Notes: generated by a model not told the origin, from the sequence alone. Counted from the stretch's first letter, positions 1 to 9,060 are shown. The stretch is DNA of 64,000 bases from Parashewanella sp965200795 (GCA_965200795.1 CBDAVB010000013.1:434001-498000); one strand, 5' to 3'. Numbers and translations are program-made.

Positions 1-390
1 ACAAGGATAGCAGACTTCAAAGCTAATATAGCAAGACTTTCAAGTGATAATAAATTAGCTTATTTTGACAAAACAGATCCTGTATCAATAATAAAAGGTA
101 AAAGATTTGTTAACGAGAACTTTGCAGGTTTTGTTATTTCAAGTGATTCAAAAGCCTGTACTGCTTTATATTCAAATGGACAAGTTATTCATTTTGTTCT
201 TAAGAATAGCAAGATTGAAAAGAAAGAAAACGTAAAGCCTGTCGATGGGCTTGGGGAGTTCTTTGGGCTAAAACAAGAAATACTTGATGCCTATCGAAGT
301 GGTAAAATGGACGGAAGATTTATAGAAATATTAAGAGCTACTAATTTTTGGGGTGTTGATACTCCAGAAAAAGATTATTCATTAGAATAA
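1..390 (+). CDS. C-terminal part of an unknown protein (5' end outside window)
   Basis: An open frame runs from the first base to a TAA at 388-390 and encodes about 129 residues, with no clear start inside. The visible part is hydrophilic and AT-rich in codon use, like the plasmid genes that follow. It ends just before a strong hairpin terminator. I recognise no family. Its position beside a relaxase and a replication initiator suggests another plasmid-borne protein, but that is inference from context only. Confidence 0.55.
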   Translation, partial: TRIADFKANIARLSSDNKLAYFDKTDPVSIIKGKRFVNENFAGFVISSDSKACTALYSNGQVIHFVLKNSKIEKKENVKPVDGLGEFFGLKQEILDAYRSGKMDGRFIEILRATNFWGVDTPEKDYSLE

Positions 391-393
391 TCT

Positions 394-437
394 AAAAGGA
401 ATAGATTAAAGATCTACCTCTTTAATCTATTCCTTTT
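394..437. terminator. Strong hairpin terminator between convergent genes
   Basis: A perfect 19-bp inverted repeat (394-412 and 419-437) has a 6-nt loop and runs into seven T residues (434-440) on the plus strand. It follows the partial gene ending at 390. The other strand reads out into A/T-rich sequence, so the hairpin may also stop relaxase transcripts coming from the right. Confidence 0.8.
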
Positions 438-1301
438 TTTATCTTTATTATTTTTGATCTCATCAGGGAAATTATTTGGATTTAATTCTGGAAAAAGGTG
501 TTGGTATTCATACTCCTGTTCAGGTTCTTTTTCTGGCTTAATTGGATTAGAAAGTTCCTTAACCTTATCTTTTAACTGTTCAATAAATTGTTTCAACTTA
601 GATATTTCATTGTTTTGTGACTTTATTGATTTTTCTAATTTTTTCAATTTATTACCCATAAAGAATATTTTATCTTCTTTTTCTTCAAGTTCATTTTCTA
701 ATTTAAAAATATTATCTTTTAGCTCTTCATTATCTTCGATTTCTTTATTAACCATAGAATAATAATCTTTTAGCTTTGTATGCTCCGCCTTTGAACCTTG
801 ATTATATTTTAGTTTAGGTTCAACTTTTTTCATTTGGTTTAAGTAAGACTTTTGATAATCGGCCAGTGTGCTTTTATTAAAAAGCTCACGAGCTGATAAT
901 CTCCCATCGTCAGTCATTGGAATAATATGAGCGTGTATATGTGGCGTTTTTTCGTCAAGGTGCAACACAGCAGATACAAGATTATCACCAAACTCGCTTA
1001 TTAGCCATTTACGGGCACTTATTGCGAAATCTTTTGTGTTGGTATTACTTTGGAAAAAATCAGGCGAGAGGCTTAATATGGCCTCAATACAAAGCACTGC
1101 ATTTTTTCTTGGGGTTATATTATTTTTTTCAAACTTGCATTTTACGTCCCTAACGACATTACCTGAACCAAGTAATTTTTTATTACTTATTTTTGGATTA
1201 GCATTCGGTGTTTCTAAATATCTATATACGTGAGCATTTGATAAGTTTAAATTATTATAATCTTTTATTTTTTCAAATCTTAATGTTGTTTTTAATTCCA
1301 T
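414..1301 (-). CDS. mob: MobV-family (Pre/Mob) plasmid relaxase
   Basis: This relaxase nicks plasmid DNA at oriT to start conjugative mobilization. The 295-residue product carries the MobV signature HLDEKTPHIHAH (about residues 115-126), a histidine cluster that binds the metal, preceded by an N-terminal domain typical of Pre/Mob proteins. The C-terminal third is a charged coiled coil rich in Glu and Lys. The length is short against 400-500 residues for many MobV proteins, so the accessory domain is reduced. It diverges from the replication gene across an iteron and oriT-like region, as in small mobilizable plasmids. Composition is AT-rich, unlike the chromosome beyond 4.5 kb. No other transfer genes are visible, so transfer would need a helper element. 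Confidence 0.88.
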   Translation of the reverse strand: MELKTTLRFEKIKDYNNLNLSNAHVYRYLETPNANPKISNKKLLGSGNVVRDVKCKFEKNNITPRKNAVLCIEAILSLSPDFFQSNTNTKDFAISARKWLISEFGDNLVSAVLHLDEKTPHIHAHIIPMTDDGRLSARELFNKSTLADYQKSYLNQMKKVEPKLKYNQGSKAEHTKLKDYYSMVNKEIEDNEELKDNIFKLENELEEKEDKIFFMGNKLKKLEKSIKSQNNEISKLKQFIEQLKDKVKELSNPIKPEKEPEQEYEYQHLFPELNPNNFPDEIKNNKDKKRNRLKR

Positions 1302-1373
1302 TTAAAATCTCCATATTATTTTCAGAATAAACAATCTTTGATTGTTTCTACCCGTAGGGCGAACACAAGCGAA

Positions 1374-1396
1374 GTTTGTATAGTGAGTATACAAAC
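1374..1396. other. Candidate oriT palindrome upstream of the relaxase
   Basis: A 9-bp perfect inverted repeat (1374-1382 and 1388-1396) with a 5-nt centre lies about 75 bp upstream of the mob start. Its core TATAGTG resembles the nick-region core I recall for pMV158-type MobV origins. The call rests on position, symmetry and that short core. Confidence 0.5.
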
Positions 1397-1478
1397 GTGT
1401 TTGTTCGTATATACATTAAATATATGAGCATATATTATAATATTGTCAAACATTGGGACTTTTACAATAATAATTAGA

Positions 1479-1566
1479 TAGATATCCGTAACCGTTCCAA
1501 CATCATTCCATAACTGTTCCAATCACATCACACAATAGTTCCAAGTTCATTCCGCAGTCGTTCCAA
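1479..1566 (+). repeat. Plasmid origin iterons, 22-bp period
   Basis: GTTCCAA occurs at 1494, 1516, 1538 and 1560, exactly 22 bp apart, with weaker ATTCC half-copies between. One helical-phase repeat of this length beside a Rep gene is the hallmark of an iteron-controlled origin. The flanks are very AT-rich, as expected for an unwinding region. Confidence 0.82.
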
Positions 1567-1787
1567 AATAAAAAGCAACACATTGGGTTATTACTTTAAA
1601 TATCAGATTATTTTGTCATTGATAAAACACCCTAATATATCTTTAAGTATTTTATTTATTATTATTTTTAAAATACTAAAAGCCAATTGCGCTATGCGCC
1701 TTTCTGAGAATCCGCACGTAGTGCGAATAAATAATTTTAATTACCTATTTACATTTAATAAATATATGATAATTGTATTACACAACC

Positions 1788-1794
1788 GTTCCAA
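1788..1794 (+). promoter_or_regulatory. Isolated iteron copy just upstream of rep
   Basis: A fifth GTTCCAA sits 13 bp before the rep start codon, away from the main array. Such single copies often let Rep bind its own promoter and limit its own expression. That role is inferred from position. Confidence 0.5.
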
Positions 1795-1806
1795 AAAGAG
1801 GATATT

Positions 1807-2487
1807 ATGACTAAATATAATGAACTACCACAATTGCCAAAAATTGAAAAGAATAAGTTAATAATTTTATTAAATCAAAATGCAGTTAGAGATACTAACT
1901 TCATAAGGTCATTTGAAAAACCAAGAGATTTTTATCTATTTTCTATATTGCTTCATAACGAAATAATTAGAACAAAAGAAAATAGAACAATTGAAATAAG
2001 CATAAAGGAATTACAAGAAAAATATAAGATTTTCAGAGGAGAATCAAAATATGAACTAATGGATTTCTTAAACCAAATTAATAATGAAATATTTTCATAT
2101 TTTATTTTAGATAAAGAAAATGAGATCTTAACTTACAATATCAAACCTGATTGTTTTGATACTAATAGCAATACATTCTTTGTAAATGCCTGCTTATTGA
2201 AAGGGCTAAAAATAAACTCTCAAAAAATCGCACTGTATTTAATGAGTATGGGACCACACGCTAAATATCTTCACCTTTCGCATATCGCAAAATTATTAGA
2301 TATTGAGGGTAAGAGCCAGAAATTGAAACAAAAGTCAGCTAATACAGCCATAGAGACACTATCAAAACATAACTTCATTAAGGATAATCACTATGACCGA
2401 AGTAAGAAAGCATTCTATTTCAAAATGGAAGATCTTAAACTAAAAGAAATAATAAAAGATCTTCCTGACACATTTGAACTACATTAA
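1807..2487 (+). CDS. rep: Plasmid replication initiator (Rep_3-like)
   Basis: This protein is expected to bind the iterons upstream and open the origin. It has 226 residues, a usual length for iteron-binding Rep proteins. The layout suggests two winged-helix units: the N-terminal half contains the helix-rich stretch FYLFSILLHNEI, and a second DNA-binding segment lies around residues 155-200. An ATG start follows GAGG at a good distance. The gene is AT-rich and is followed within 3 bp by the convergent acyltransferase. The family call rests on overall pattern and on the iterons, not on a diagnostic motif. Confidence 0.72.
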   Translation: MTKYNELPQLPKIEKNKLIILLNQNAVRDTNFIRSFEKPRDFYLFSILLHNEIIRTKENRTIEISIKELQEKYKIFRGESKYELMDFLNQINNEIFSYFILDKENEILTYNIKPDCFDTNSNTFFVNACLLKGLKINSQKIALYLMSMGPHAKYLHLSHIAKLLDIEGKSQKLKQKSANTAIETLSKHNFIKDNHYDRSKKAFYFKMEDLKLKEIIKDLPDTFELH

Positions 2488-2489
2488 AA

Positions 2490-4397
2490 TCAATCAAAAT
2501 ACTTCATAGTACTTATATAACCTTCACCACTCATAAAGTGTAGGGCTGAGTATTTAGATCCGATAATTGAAATATGTCCTCCATCAAGACTATATGGTAC
2601 TTCCAAATTATTTATTCTGAATGTATTACTATCATTATAAAGTTCTTTTCTATCAATGAAATGTACATTTTTATATTTTTTAGATAGTTCTTTTAATTGT
2701 GAATTAGCAATTTTCATTTTATGATCATTATCATTCACTTCATTGATATCAAAATCACTTTTAAAATAGATAGATCTGTAAAACTTTTTCATGATACTAC
2801 TTGTATATCTATGTGGAGCTGCCATTATAAAAACATTAATTCCCATATTAGAAGCTTCATCTACGACTAATTTAAAATCATTAAGTTGATTTTTAGCCAA
2901 TGCACTATCCCAAGAACCTGCAAATATTACATTTTTATAATTTTTCAGATTCTTCTTAAGATAACTTCTATTAATTAAACATTGTTTATATGCATTATGG
3001 GTTTTAGGTCCTGTAAAGTTATCTGTAAAGGATGCTATACACCAATTAGTAACTATTGATTGAAATGATTTATTATTTCTCTTAAAAATCTCATCAAAAA
3101 ATGGTTCATTATGTCCTGCATAGGAATCACCAAATAGTAATGTTGATGATTTACTTGATATATCACCTAAATAACAATCAGAACCAACATCCTCACTAAT
3201 TTCTTCCTGTCCATCATTAAAAGAATAAAAACAATAACCATTTGTTCTTAATGGCATTTTAATTTCACTAATTATTAATTTCTTGTCATTATCAATTTCA
3301 AATCTTCCATCTACACCTTGTGATAAAAAGGTATAACTACCTAATAACCCAACAAACAAAGTCATATAAATCGGCTTACATTTTAAGTATTGAATTATAG
3401 ATTTAAAATTATTTTCGAAACCAATACTCTCAATGTATTTATTACTAATAAATCCAAGTATTACTGATAATAGAATACCAAAATATATAAACTGTTCATT
3501 TAAAGAAAGGTAGTATATTGAAACTACAAGAGGCCAATGCCAAAGATAAATCGAATAAGACCACTTACCTAATGATTGAAATATAATATTACCTGTTACA
3601 ATACTATCATTCCTTTGAGCTTGGATTAGCAAAAACGCACCAAAAACAGGAATTAAAGCCAAATACCCAGGCCATAAGTTTTCTTTTGAAATGAAAATAT
3701 AAGATAGGATTATTAGTGCCAACCCAACCCATTCAAAGACTTTCTTCCTATTCTCTGCGAGTTTTAACGGGTAAAGGTATGCAACACCACCAATCATCAT
3801 TTCCCACGCTCTGGTAGGTAATAGATAGTAAGCAGGATTAGGCCATTTATAAGTAGCTACAACACAGAAGATAAAGCCCAACACCGTTCCAACTAAAACA
3901 GTCGCTTTCATAGCCTTTAACGACATAAACTTTCTCATAGCAACAAGGACTAATGGATAGATTATGTAGAACTGCCATTCAGCAGATAAAGACCAAGTAT
4001 GTAAAAGCCACTTTTCGTGTGAAGCTGCGTCAAAGTAGCCAGACTCCCTCCAATATATGATATTGGATAAAAAGCCCATACTACTGCCTACGTGCTTTCC
4101 TAATGCTTTGTAATCAAACGGAGTAAGATAGAACCAACCAAAGACTAACAAGACCAAACAAAGAACCGCTAATGCAGGTATGATCCTGTTAGCTCTCGCA
4201 ACATAAAACTTCAAAATAGAAAAGTTTTCTTGCTCAATCCCTCTAAATATTATCCCTGTCATTAAAAAACCAGAAATAACAAAAAACACGTCCACCCCTG
4301 CAAAACCGCCGGGCATCCAACTCGCATTAAAATGAAATAGCACAACAGCTATTACTGCTATGGCTCTTAAACCATTTATATCTTTTCTGAACTGCAC
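2490..4397 (-). CDS. Acyltransferase-3 / SGNH O-acetyltransferase (OafA-like)
   Basis: This inner-membrane enzyme is likely to transfer acetyl or another acyl group to surface polysaccharide such as O-antigen. The N-terminal 350 residues form about ten membrane helices and open with the family motif FRKDINGLRAIAV, followed by VVLFHF and FFVISGFLMTG. A periplasmic SGNH hydrolase-like domain follows, with the GDSYAG serine motif and a C-terminal DGGH that supplies Asp and His. The length of 635 residues matches two-domain OafA-type proteins. The gene is AT-rich like the plasmid genes beside it, so it probably arrived with them. The acceptor sugar cannot be read from sequence. A change in surface antigen carried on a mobile element would fit phage or host immune evasion. 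Confidence 0.85.
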   Translation of the reverse strand: MQFRKDINGLRAIAVIAVVLFHFNASWMPGGFAGVDVFFVISGFLMTGIIFRGIEQENFSILKFYVARANRIIPALAVLCLVLLVFGWFYLTPFDYKALGKHVGSSMGFLSNIIYWRESGYFDAASHEKWLLHTWSLSAEWQFYIIYPLVLVAMRKFMSLKAMKATVLVGTVLGFIFCVVATYKWPNPAYYLLPTRAWEMMIGGVAYLYPLKLAENRKKVFEWVGLALIILSYIFISKENLWPGYLALIPVFGAFLLIQAQRNDSIVTGNIIFQSLGKWSYSIYLWHWPLVVSIYYLSLNEQFIYFGILLSVILGFISNKYIESIGFENNFKSIIQYLKCKPIYMTLFVGLLGSYTFLSQGVDGRFEIDNDKKLIISEIKMPLRTNGYCFYSFNDGQEEISEDVGSDCYLGDISSKSSTLLFGDSYAGHNEPFFDEIFKRNNKSFQSIVTNWCIASFTDNFTGPKTHNAYKQCLINRSYLKKNLKNYKNVIFAGSWDSALAKNQLNDFKLVVDEASNMGINVFIMAAPHRYTSSIMKKFYRSIYFKSDFDINEVNDNDHKMKIANSQLKELSKKYKNVHFIDRKELYNDSNTFRINNLEVPYSLDGGHISIIGSKYSALHFMSGEGYISTMKYFD

Positions 4398-4712
4398 AGG
4401 CCTAAACCAACTGATTAAAATATTTGAGCGTATTTTATACTAATACCAAGGCAAGGCAAGGCAGATTACTAAAACTCAATACATAATAGAGGCTCCATTT
4501 TATTCCTGTTAATCTTACATAGCACTGTCATTCCTTTAAACCGAAAACGGTAGGCGGCGGCTAAACTGCCCGTTCTGTCTGTCCCCGCTTCGCAGTGGAA
4601 ATAAACGACGACAGGCAGATTATCCGGATTGTTGTAAAGCGGAGCGAGCTCGTCACAGAGCTTTTGCCTGATGCAATCTCCCGTCCGCTCGACTAAGTCC
4701 GGGAACTTATCA

Positions 4713-6332
4713 CTCGATGCTGCAGTTTTTAGAGCTTGATAAAAAATTGATTTAGCTATAGGTCAAACTACTGCTGCGACTCCATGCTAAGGCATCCGAA
4801 GCATAATCAGCATCACAACAGCAGTCTGAAGTGTTAGAGTGAACTCAAAGCTTATACTCGTCAAGCAGTTCATTATGTTTATTCGTAGCCTTTCAATTGT
4901 TACTCAATTTTTTGATGCATTAAATGTTTCGTTATCCTTGATTAAACCCTCATTAAAATTAACAAGAACTCAAAAAATAGTATTAGGAGCGATGATCACT
5001 GGAGTTATCATGACTGAGGCTTTGAACTGGGCAGCTTTTGAACGGAGAAGTTTAGGCGTTTTCAAGTCAACGGGCTTATGCTGGATATTCTACAAAGCTA
5101 AAATCCCTTGGCAGTACCTACTTCAAGCGAGTATTTGCAATATATTCAAACATTATCAATTAACAAACGGCCATTTAGATATTGATGATACCCATAAACA
5201 CCGAGCTAAAAAAACGACTTGTATTGCAGGTGCACATAAAATCAAAGACAAACCGACAGGTGGGTATATCAATGGGCAAGAGCTGATATTCATGGTACTT
5301 GTCACCGATACGGTAACCTTTCCAGTTGGGTTTAGGTTTTATACCCCCGATCCGAATCTCGCCATTTGGAGCAAACGGGATAAAGAGCTGCAACGACAAG
5401 GTATCGCTAAAAAAGAGCGACCACAAAGACCCATGCCTGACCATGTTAACTATCCGACTAAACAAGCGCTTGCACTAGAAATGCTAAGAGAATTTACCAC
5501 CGCCTTTCCAAACTTTAAAATCAAGAGCGTATTAGCCGATGCATTATATGGGACTGCTGATTTCATGGATAAAGCTGAAGAAATCACTCATCACGCTCAA
5601 ATAGTCAGTCAATTAAGAACAAATCAACGAGTGAGCAGCAAGAACTCAAAAGCACGAGTTGATACCTATTTTAATCGTCAAAAAGGTGTTGAACTTCAAC
5701 TGTCTATTCGCGGTGGTGAAGAGAAGAAAGTCACCATGATGGCTGCGAGGCTATATGTTAATGCGCATAGTAAACGGAGATTTGTTGTGGCGCTAAAATA
5801 TGAAGGAGAAGAAGAATATCGTTACTTGATCGCTAGCAATATGTCATGGCATCACCATGATATAGCAAGACTTTATACATTAAGGTGGTTAGTAGAGGTT
5901 TTTATCCAGGATTGGAAAGCTCATTGCGGTTGGAACAAGTTGAGCAAACAGCAAGGTGTCGATGGTTCGGAGCATGGCCTGATCTTAAGCCTTCTGTGCG
6001 AGCATTTACTGTTGCAACATCCTGAGCAATCTGTCCGACTTAAAAACAAACACCCTGGGATGCCTGTGGGTTGCCTAATTGAACGCCTAAAAGTTGAAGC
6101 GCTTGTTGCTACGATTCAAGAAGTGGTATGTGCCAATGATCCAAATGCAGCATTAGAGAGCTTAATTACGGCACTCCATGATTCCTTACCAGAACGAGAC
6201 TCTAGCAGGCATATGGCAGGTAGAGATTTAGGTCGTCAGGAAGAAATTCCTTCATTAAAATCCCATGCAAAAACATTTCAGAATATGGGTTATGCTGCAT
6301 GATTGTCAATTAAGAAAAACTGCAGCATCGAG
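4713..6332 (+). mobile_element. Complete IS4-family insertion sequence
   Basis: The 1620-bp element is bounded by perfect 18-bp inverted repeats (4713-4730 and 6315-6332, starting CTCGATGCTGCAG). It is flanked by the direct repeat TATCA (4708-4712 and 6333-6337). It contains one transposase gene. Intact ends, an intact target duplication and an open transposase suggest a recent insertion. Confidence 0.93.
4839..6302 (+). CDS. IS4-family DDE transposase
   Basis: This enzyme catalyses cut-and-paste movement of the surrounding IS. The 487-residue product has the first catalytic Asp in LDIDDTHKH (about residue 109), the second in LADALYG (about 235) and the glutamate in YTLRWLVEVFIQDWK. That last segment shows exactly the IS4 spacing Y-2-R-3-E-6-K. 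The assigned start is GTG; an ATG at 4875 is an alternative. The frame is complete up to its stop 30 bp before the right end, so the enzyme is probably functional. Confidence 0.92.
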   Translation: MNSKLILVKQFIMFIRSLSIVTQFFDALNVSLSLIKPSLKLTRTQKIVLGAMITGVIMTEALNWAAFERRSLGVFKSTGLCWIFYKAKIPWQYLLQASICNIFKHYQLTNGHLDIDDTHKHRAKKTTCIAGAHKIKDKPTGGYINGQELIFMVLVTDTVTFPVGFRFYTPDPNLAIWSKRDKELQRQGIAKKERPQRPMPDHVNYPTKQALALEMLREFTTAFPNFKIKSVLADALYGTADFMDKAEEITHHAQIVSQLRTNQRVSSKNSKARVDTYFNRQKGVELQLSIRGGEEKKVTMMAARLYVNAHSKRRFVVALKYEGEEEYRYLIASNMSWHHHDIARLYTLRWLVEVFIQDWKAHCGWNKLSKQQGVDGSEHGLILSLLCEHLLLQHPEQSVRLKNKHPGMPVGCLIERLKVEALVATIQEVVCANDPNAALESLITALHDSLPERDSSRHMAGRDLGRQEEIPSLKSHAKTFQNMGYAA

Positions 6333-6916
6333 TATCAATAAAAAACGGAAAGCTGATGCTGTCTGTCCGCCCGGCGTCATTATATTTACCCAGATTTTTC
6401 AGTACCTCGGGATAAGAAACAAGCTGTCCGGTAATCGCATGGTGCGCTAACGCGCCTTTTTCCGGGAAATTTTCAAAAAAACCGCTCTCGATGTTTAAGT
6501 CTCTGTTTTCGTCAGGTGAGACGCGGTTTATCAGGCTGAGGTCAACCAGATAAAAGCCCAGATCTAACCGGTGATTAACGCCGGCTCTGATCCGGCCCGC
6601 GAGTTTTTCATAAACAAAGCGGCGTTGATTTTTATCTCCGGCCAGAGGCGTATTACCGCGAAATAAATACGTACCCAGGTTTTCATTCTGATCGACAAGG
6701 TGAGTACGGTCGGCATGATAATCAGAGGCGGAAGTATGAAAACTCAGGCCGCATAAGACCGCGAAACACAGGGTGTTAAGTAATGATGACATGGATATTC
6801 TCCGTAAAGGAAGAACGCTCATATTACGGCGGTTGCCCTGAACGTACGGTTAACCGGTTTTAATAAGGGATGTCGCGGTTCAGATAAACCCGGTTTAAAT
6901 TTCAGCGCTTCATTTG

Positions 6917-7031
6917 TCATGCCCGCGACCGAGGAAAAAGAAACAGTTGTGAATGCCGGTCATCCGCGGACTTTTATCCGGATTAACCAAAGGCACCGGA
7001 CTCCCGCTTTCGCGGGAGTGACGACAGAGTT
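6917..7031. repeat. REP-like repeat with GC hairpin
   Basis: This stretch starts GTCATGCCCGCGA and ends with the hairpin CTCCCGCTTTCGCGGGAG (7001-7018, 7-bp stem, 4-nt loop) followed by TGACGACAG. It belongs to the widespread class of short repeats whose spurious translation reads RTPAFAGVT. It sits in the non-coding gap between the phosphatase pseudogene and the next gene and carries no gene of its own. Confidence 0.65.
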
Positions 7032-7155
7032 GGTCTGCTTTGTTCCGCCGCTTACTATGAACCCCGGGTTAAATAAGGTTAATAATCATTGGAAAAACCG
7101 TTAGTTAGGTTTACCTTGACCAGAGGTTCATAAAAATCAAAGCAGGCGGGACAAG

Positions 7156-8229
7156 ATGACTATATCAGGCTATACAGAAATACAGCAACCTTTCAACTGG
7201 GATCCTCAATCTGAGGCGCTGGTTAACCCTGATAATGGGCTGGCCGGATATATTAAAGATAAAATGTCGGAAGTACCAGTTACGTTTAAAGGTAATAAGA
7301 GTAAGCGGGTAAGCTTAACGTTTAAAGTAACTCAGGGAAATAAAGAGCGAACCGAACACTTTGCCGCTTACTTGAGAGCAAACGGTCAGATAGAGATAAA
7401 GTCTAAGCGTTGGAGCCGGCTGCCGGACTGGCTGTCCGTCCGGTTTGTTCGTGACACGCCAAAATCTCGTGCGCTGACCGGCTTTTTCAACCAATCCGAA
7501 CAGGTGCAAGAATTTACAAATGGTATTTTAAATCACAGAACCGCGTCTCGTTCACCGGTTAACCGGCATATTCAGCACCGCGGATATCATCCTCTGACCG
7601 CCGGGCCGCGGATAAACGCCGGCGGGGAAGACAATGGCACAGAGCTTAAGACAACAGGCCAATTTGAGCTGGACGCAACAAAGAACGAGCAACAAGAAGA
7701 GTTGCCATCAGAAGAAGCGGACGAGCTGTTCGGGTACCGTCATCCGAACTTAAACTCAAATGAGCCTGTTGTCGAAAAGTACGGAATCTACTCAGCCGCC
7801 GATATTCAAGCGTTCCGTAATGTTGAGGAATTCCTTGGCCAATTCAAATGGGAGGACGCGATAGTAATAGAAAAGCACGATAAAGCGCGCATTTCAGTTC
7901 AGATAATGAGTAAAGAAAAACTGATGACGCAATATTGCAGAAAAAACGGCGCAAGCGATATGTCCCAGAGAGCTTCTGTTAGCAAGCAATTGAGAGATCA
8001 GTCGGCGGGCATTTTATTAAGTATTATAAAAGCCGGCGGCCTTGATCATGCGGATGCGTTAGCAACGTTAAAAACAACAATTAAAAAACAAAATGTCAGA
8101 GGAGCTTATGACCACTTACAAAACGGAGGTTTTGACCCTGATTACTTACAAGTCGGGATAGTCAGGGATTTGTTTACAATGCTCCGTGAGAAAAGTCAGA
8201 CTAAAGAGGAAACTAAAACCAAGGCCTAA
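7156..8229 (+). CDS. Hypothetical protein, possible effector
   Basis: The 357-residue soluble product has no signal peptide or membrane helix. It has a GGCGGG ribosome site before an ATG. Three parts can be seen: a basic, beta-rich N-terminal region (about 1-115), a low-complexity acidic linker (about 140-190, with repeated Glu) and a helical C-terminal region (about 205-350). I do not recognise a family. It replaces the genes that usually follow nadD in Escherichia, so it is an insertion into a conserved cluster. A role in host interaction is suggested only by the company of other effector-like genes. Confidence 0.6.
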   Translation: MTISGYTEIQQPFNWDPQSEALVNPDNGLAGYIKDKMSEVPVTFKGNKSKRVSLTFKVTQGNKERTEHFAAYLRANGQIEIKSKRWSRLPDWLSVRFVRDTPKSRALTGFFNQSEQVQEFTNGILNHRTASRSPVNRHIQHRGYHPLTAGPRINAGGEDNGTELKTTGQFELDATKNEQQEELPSEEADELFGYRHPNLNSNEPVVEKYGIYSAADIQAFRNVEEFLGQFKWEDAIVIEKHDKARISVQIMSKEKLMTQYCRKNGASDMSQRASVSKQLRDQSAGILLSIIKAGGLDHADALATLKTTIKKQNVRGAYDHLQNGGFDPDYLQVGIVRDLFTMLREKSQTKEETKTKA

Positions 8230-8284
8230 GCCGCCTAAAATAGTTAATGGCTCGTTAATCCCGGAAAAAGGAGTATTCGTCACG

Positions 8285-8416
8285 CCGCCGGCGGTAATTT
8301 CAGCCGGTTTATGAGCGTCAGGCATTCACCGGATAAGTGAAGTCGCTTAACTGCTTTATGGTTAAAAATGATAAAGTTATCTGGCTCTTATGCGTCCGGC
8401 CGCTTTTTCCGGGTTA
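8285..8416 (-). repeat. Dispersed repeat A, copy 1
   Basis: Read on the minus strand, this 130-bp stretch matches 56273-56393 over nearly its whole length. Shared blocks include AAAAAGCGGCCGGA, CCGGTGAATGCCTGACGCTC and ATTACCGCCGGC. A degenerate third copy lies near 15775-15840. It is non-coding and lies just downstream of nadD. Confidence 0.7.
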
Positions 8417-8427
8417 AAGGGGGCAAT

Positions 8428-9060
8428 CTACCCCGCGTAAAGCTGATGAGCGCAAATGTATTGAACAACGACGTCAGGCATGAATAAGCCGCTCAGTTGT
8501 TTTGAGTTAATCGTCTGACGTATAGCGGTTGACGAAATCGGTTGCGGCTGAACCTCAATATCAAAAATTCTGCCGTTTTCTGCCCGGTCAGCGTTATCCG
8601 ACGCCGTCAAGCGTTTTTCGTAAATCGCCGCCATTTCACAGCCTGACGGTACCTGATACTCCGGCCGGTGAGTGACGGCGATATCACACAGCTCAAACAG
8701 TTTCTGCCACTGATGCCACTTGTTTAAAGACAGTAATGAGTCCATGCCCATTAAAAACGTAAACCGGGTATCAGGGTAAAGCTGAGTTAAGGTTTCTAAT
8801 GTGGTGACGGTATAACTCGGCGTATCGCGGTTAATTTCAATATCGCACGGTTCAAAATCATCGTATTCATCACAAACCAGCCGCACCATATTAAGGCGGT
8901 GCCCGGCCGCGGTGACAGTACCGTTTTTATGCGGCGGAATATGGTTCGGCGTTAACCAGACTTTATCGAGCTTTAACACCTGTTTTACCTCAAGCGCGGG
9001 GCGGATATGACCGAAGTGAATGGGATCAAACGTACCGCCTAAAATACCGACGCGTTTCAT
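8428..9060 (-). CDS. nadD: Nicotinate-mononucleotide adenylyltransferase
   Basis: NadD joins ATP and nicotinate mononucleotide to make deamido-NAD in NAD synthesis. The 210-residue protein has the nucleotidyltransferase signature GGTFDPIHFGH near the N-terminus, with both catalytic histidines, and ISSTAIR near residue 177. It is the last gene of the leuS-lptE-holA-nadD run and starts directly after the holA stop, so it is probably co-transcribed. Length and order match Escherichia. Nothing in it looks damaged. Confidence 0.96.
   Translation of the reverse strand: MKRVGILGGTFDPIHFGHIRPALEVKQVLKLDKVWLTPNHIPPHKNGTVTAAGHRLNMVRLVCDEYDDFEPCDIEINRDTPSYTVTTLETLTQLYPDTRFTFLMGMDSLLSLNKWHQWQKLFELCDIAVTHRPEYQVPSGCEMAAIYEKRLTASDNADRAENGRIFDIEVQPQPISSTAIRQTINSKQLSGLFMPDVVVQYICAHQLYAG

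Larger units (their letters stand above)
4469..6792 (-). pseudogene. Secreted tyrosine-phosphatase-like effector, split by an IS4 element
   Basis: The 5' part (6792 down to about 6333) encodes a signal peptide (MSSLLNTLCFAVLCGLSFHTSAS) and about 130 mature residues. The 3' part lies beyond the IS (4712 down to 4469) and carries the phosphatase P-loop HCEAGTDRTG at 4568-4597, which fits HCX5R(S/T)G. Removing the IS and one copy of the TATCA duplication joins the two parts in frame to give about 232 residues. The ATG at 6792 is preferred over the one at 6822 because GGAG precedes it. The C-terminus past the P-loop is short and turns AT-rich, so the join with the plasmid-like segment may have trimmed it. 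The family resembles dual-specificity or phosphoinositide phosphatase-like toxins. The substrate is unknown. Confidence 0.8.

Noticed and set aside
454..762. 102-residue Ser/Phe-rich frame opposite mob
   Set aside because: Antisense shadow of the relaxase coiled coil.
1479..1566. CRISPR-like array
   Set aside because: The repeat is only 7 bp with a fixed 22-bp period and no unique spacers; it fits plasmid iterons.
1583..1810. 75-residue frame upstream of rep
   Set aside because: Low-complexity AT-rich sequence overlapping the rep leader and its iteron; no ribosome site.
6919..7104. 61-residue open frame reading RTPAFAGVT
   Set aside because: This is the well-known spurious translation of a REP-type hairpin repeat; there is no ribosome site.
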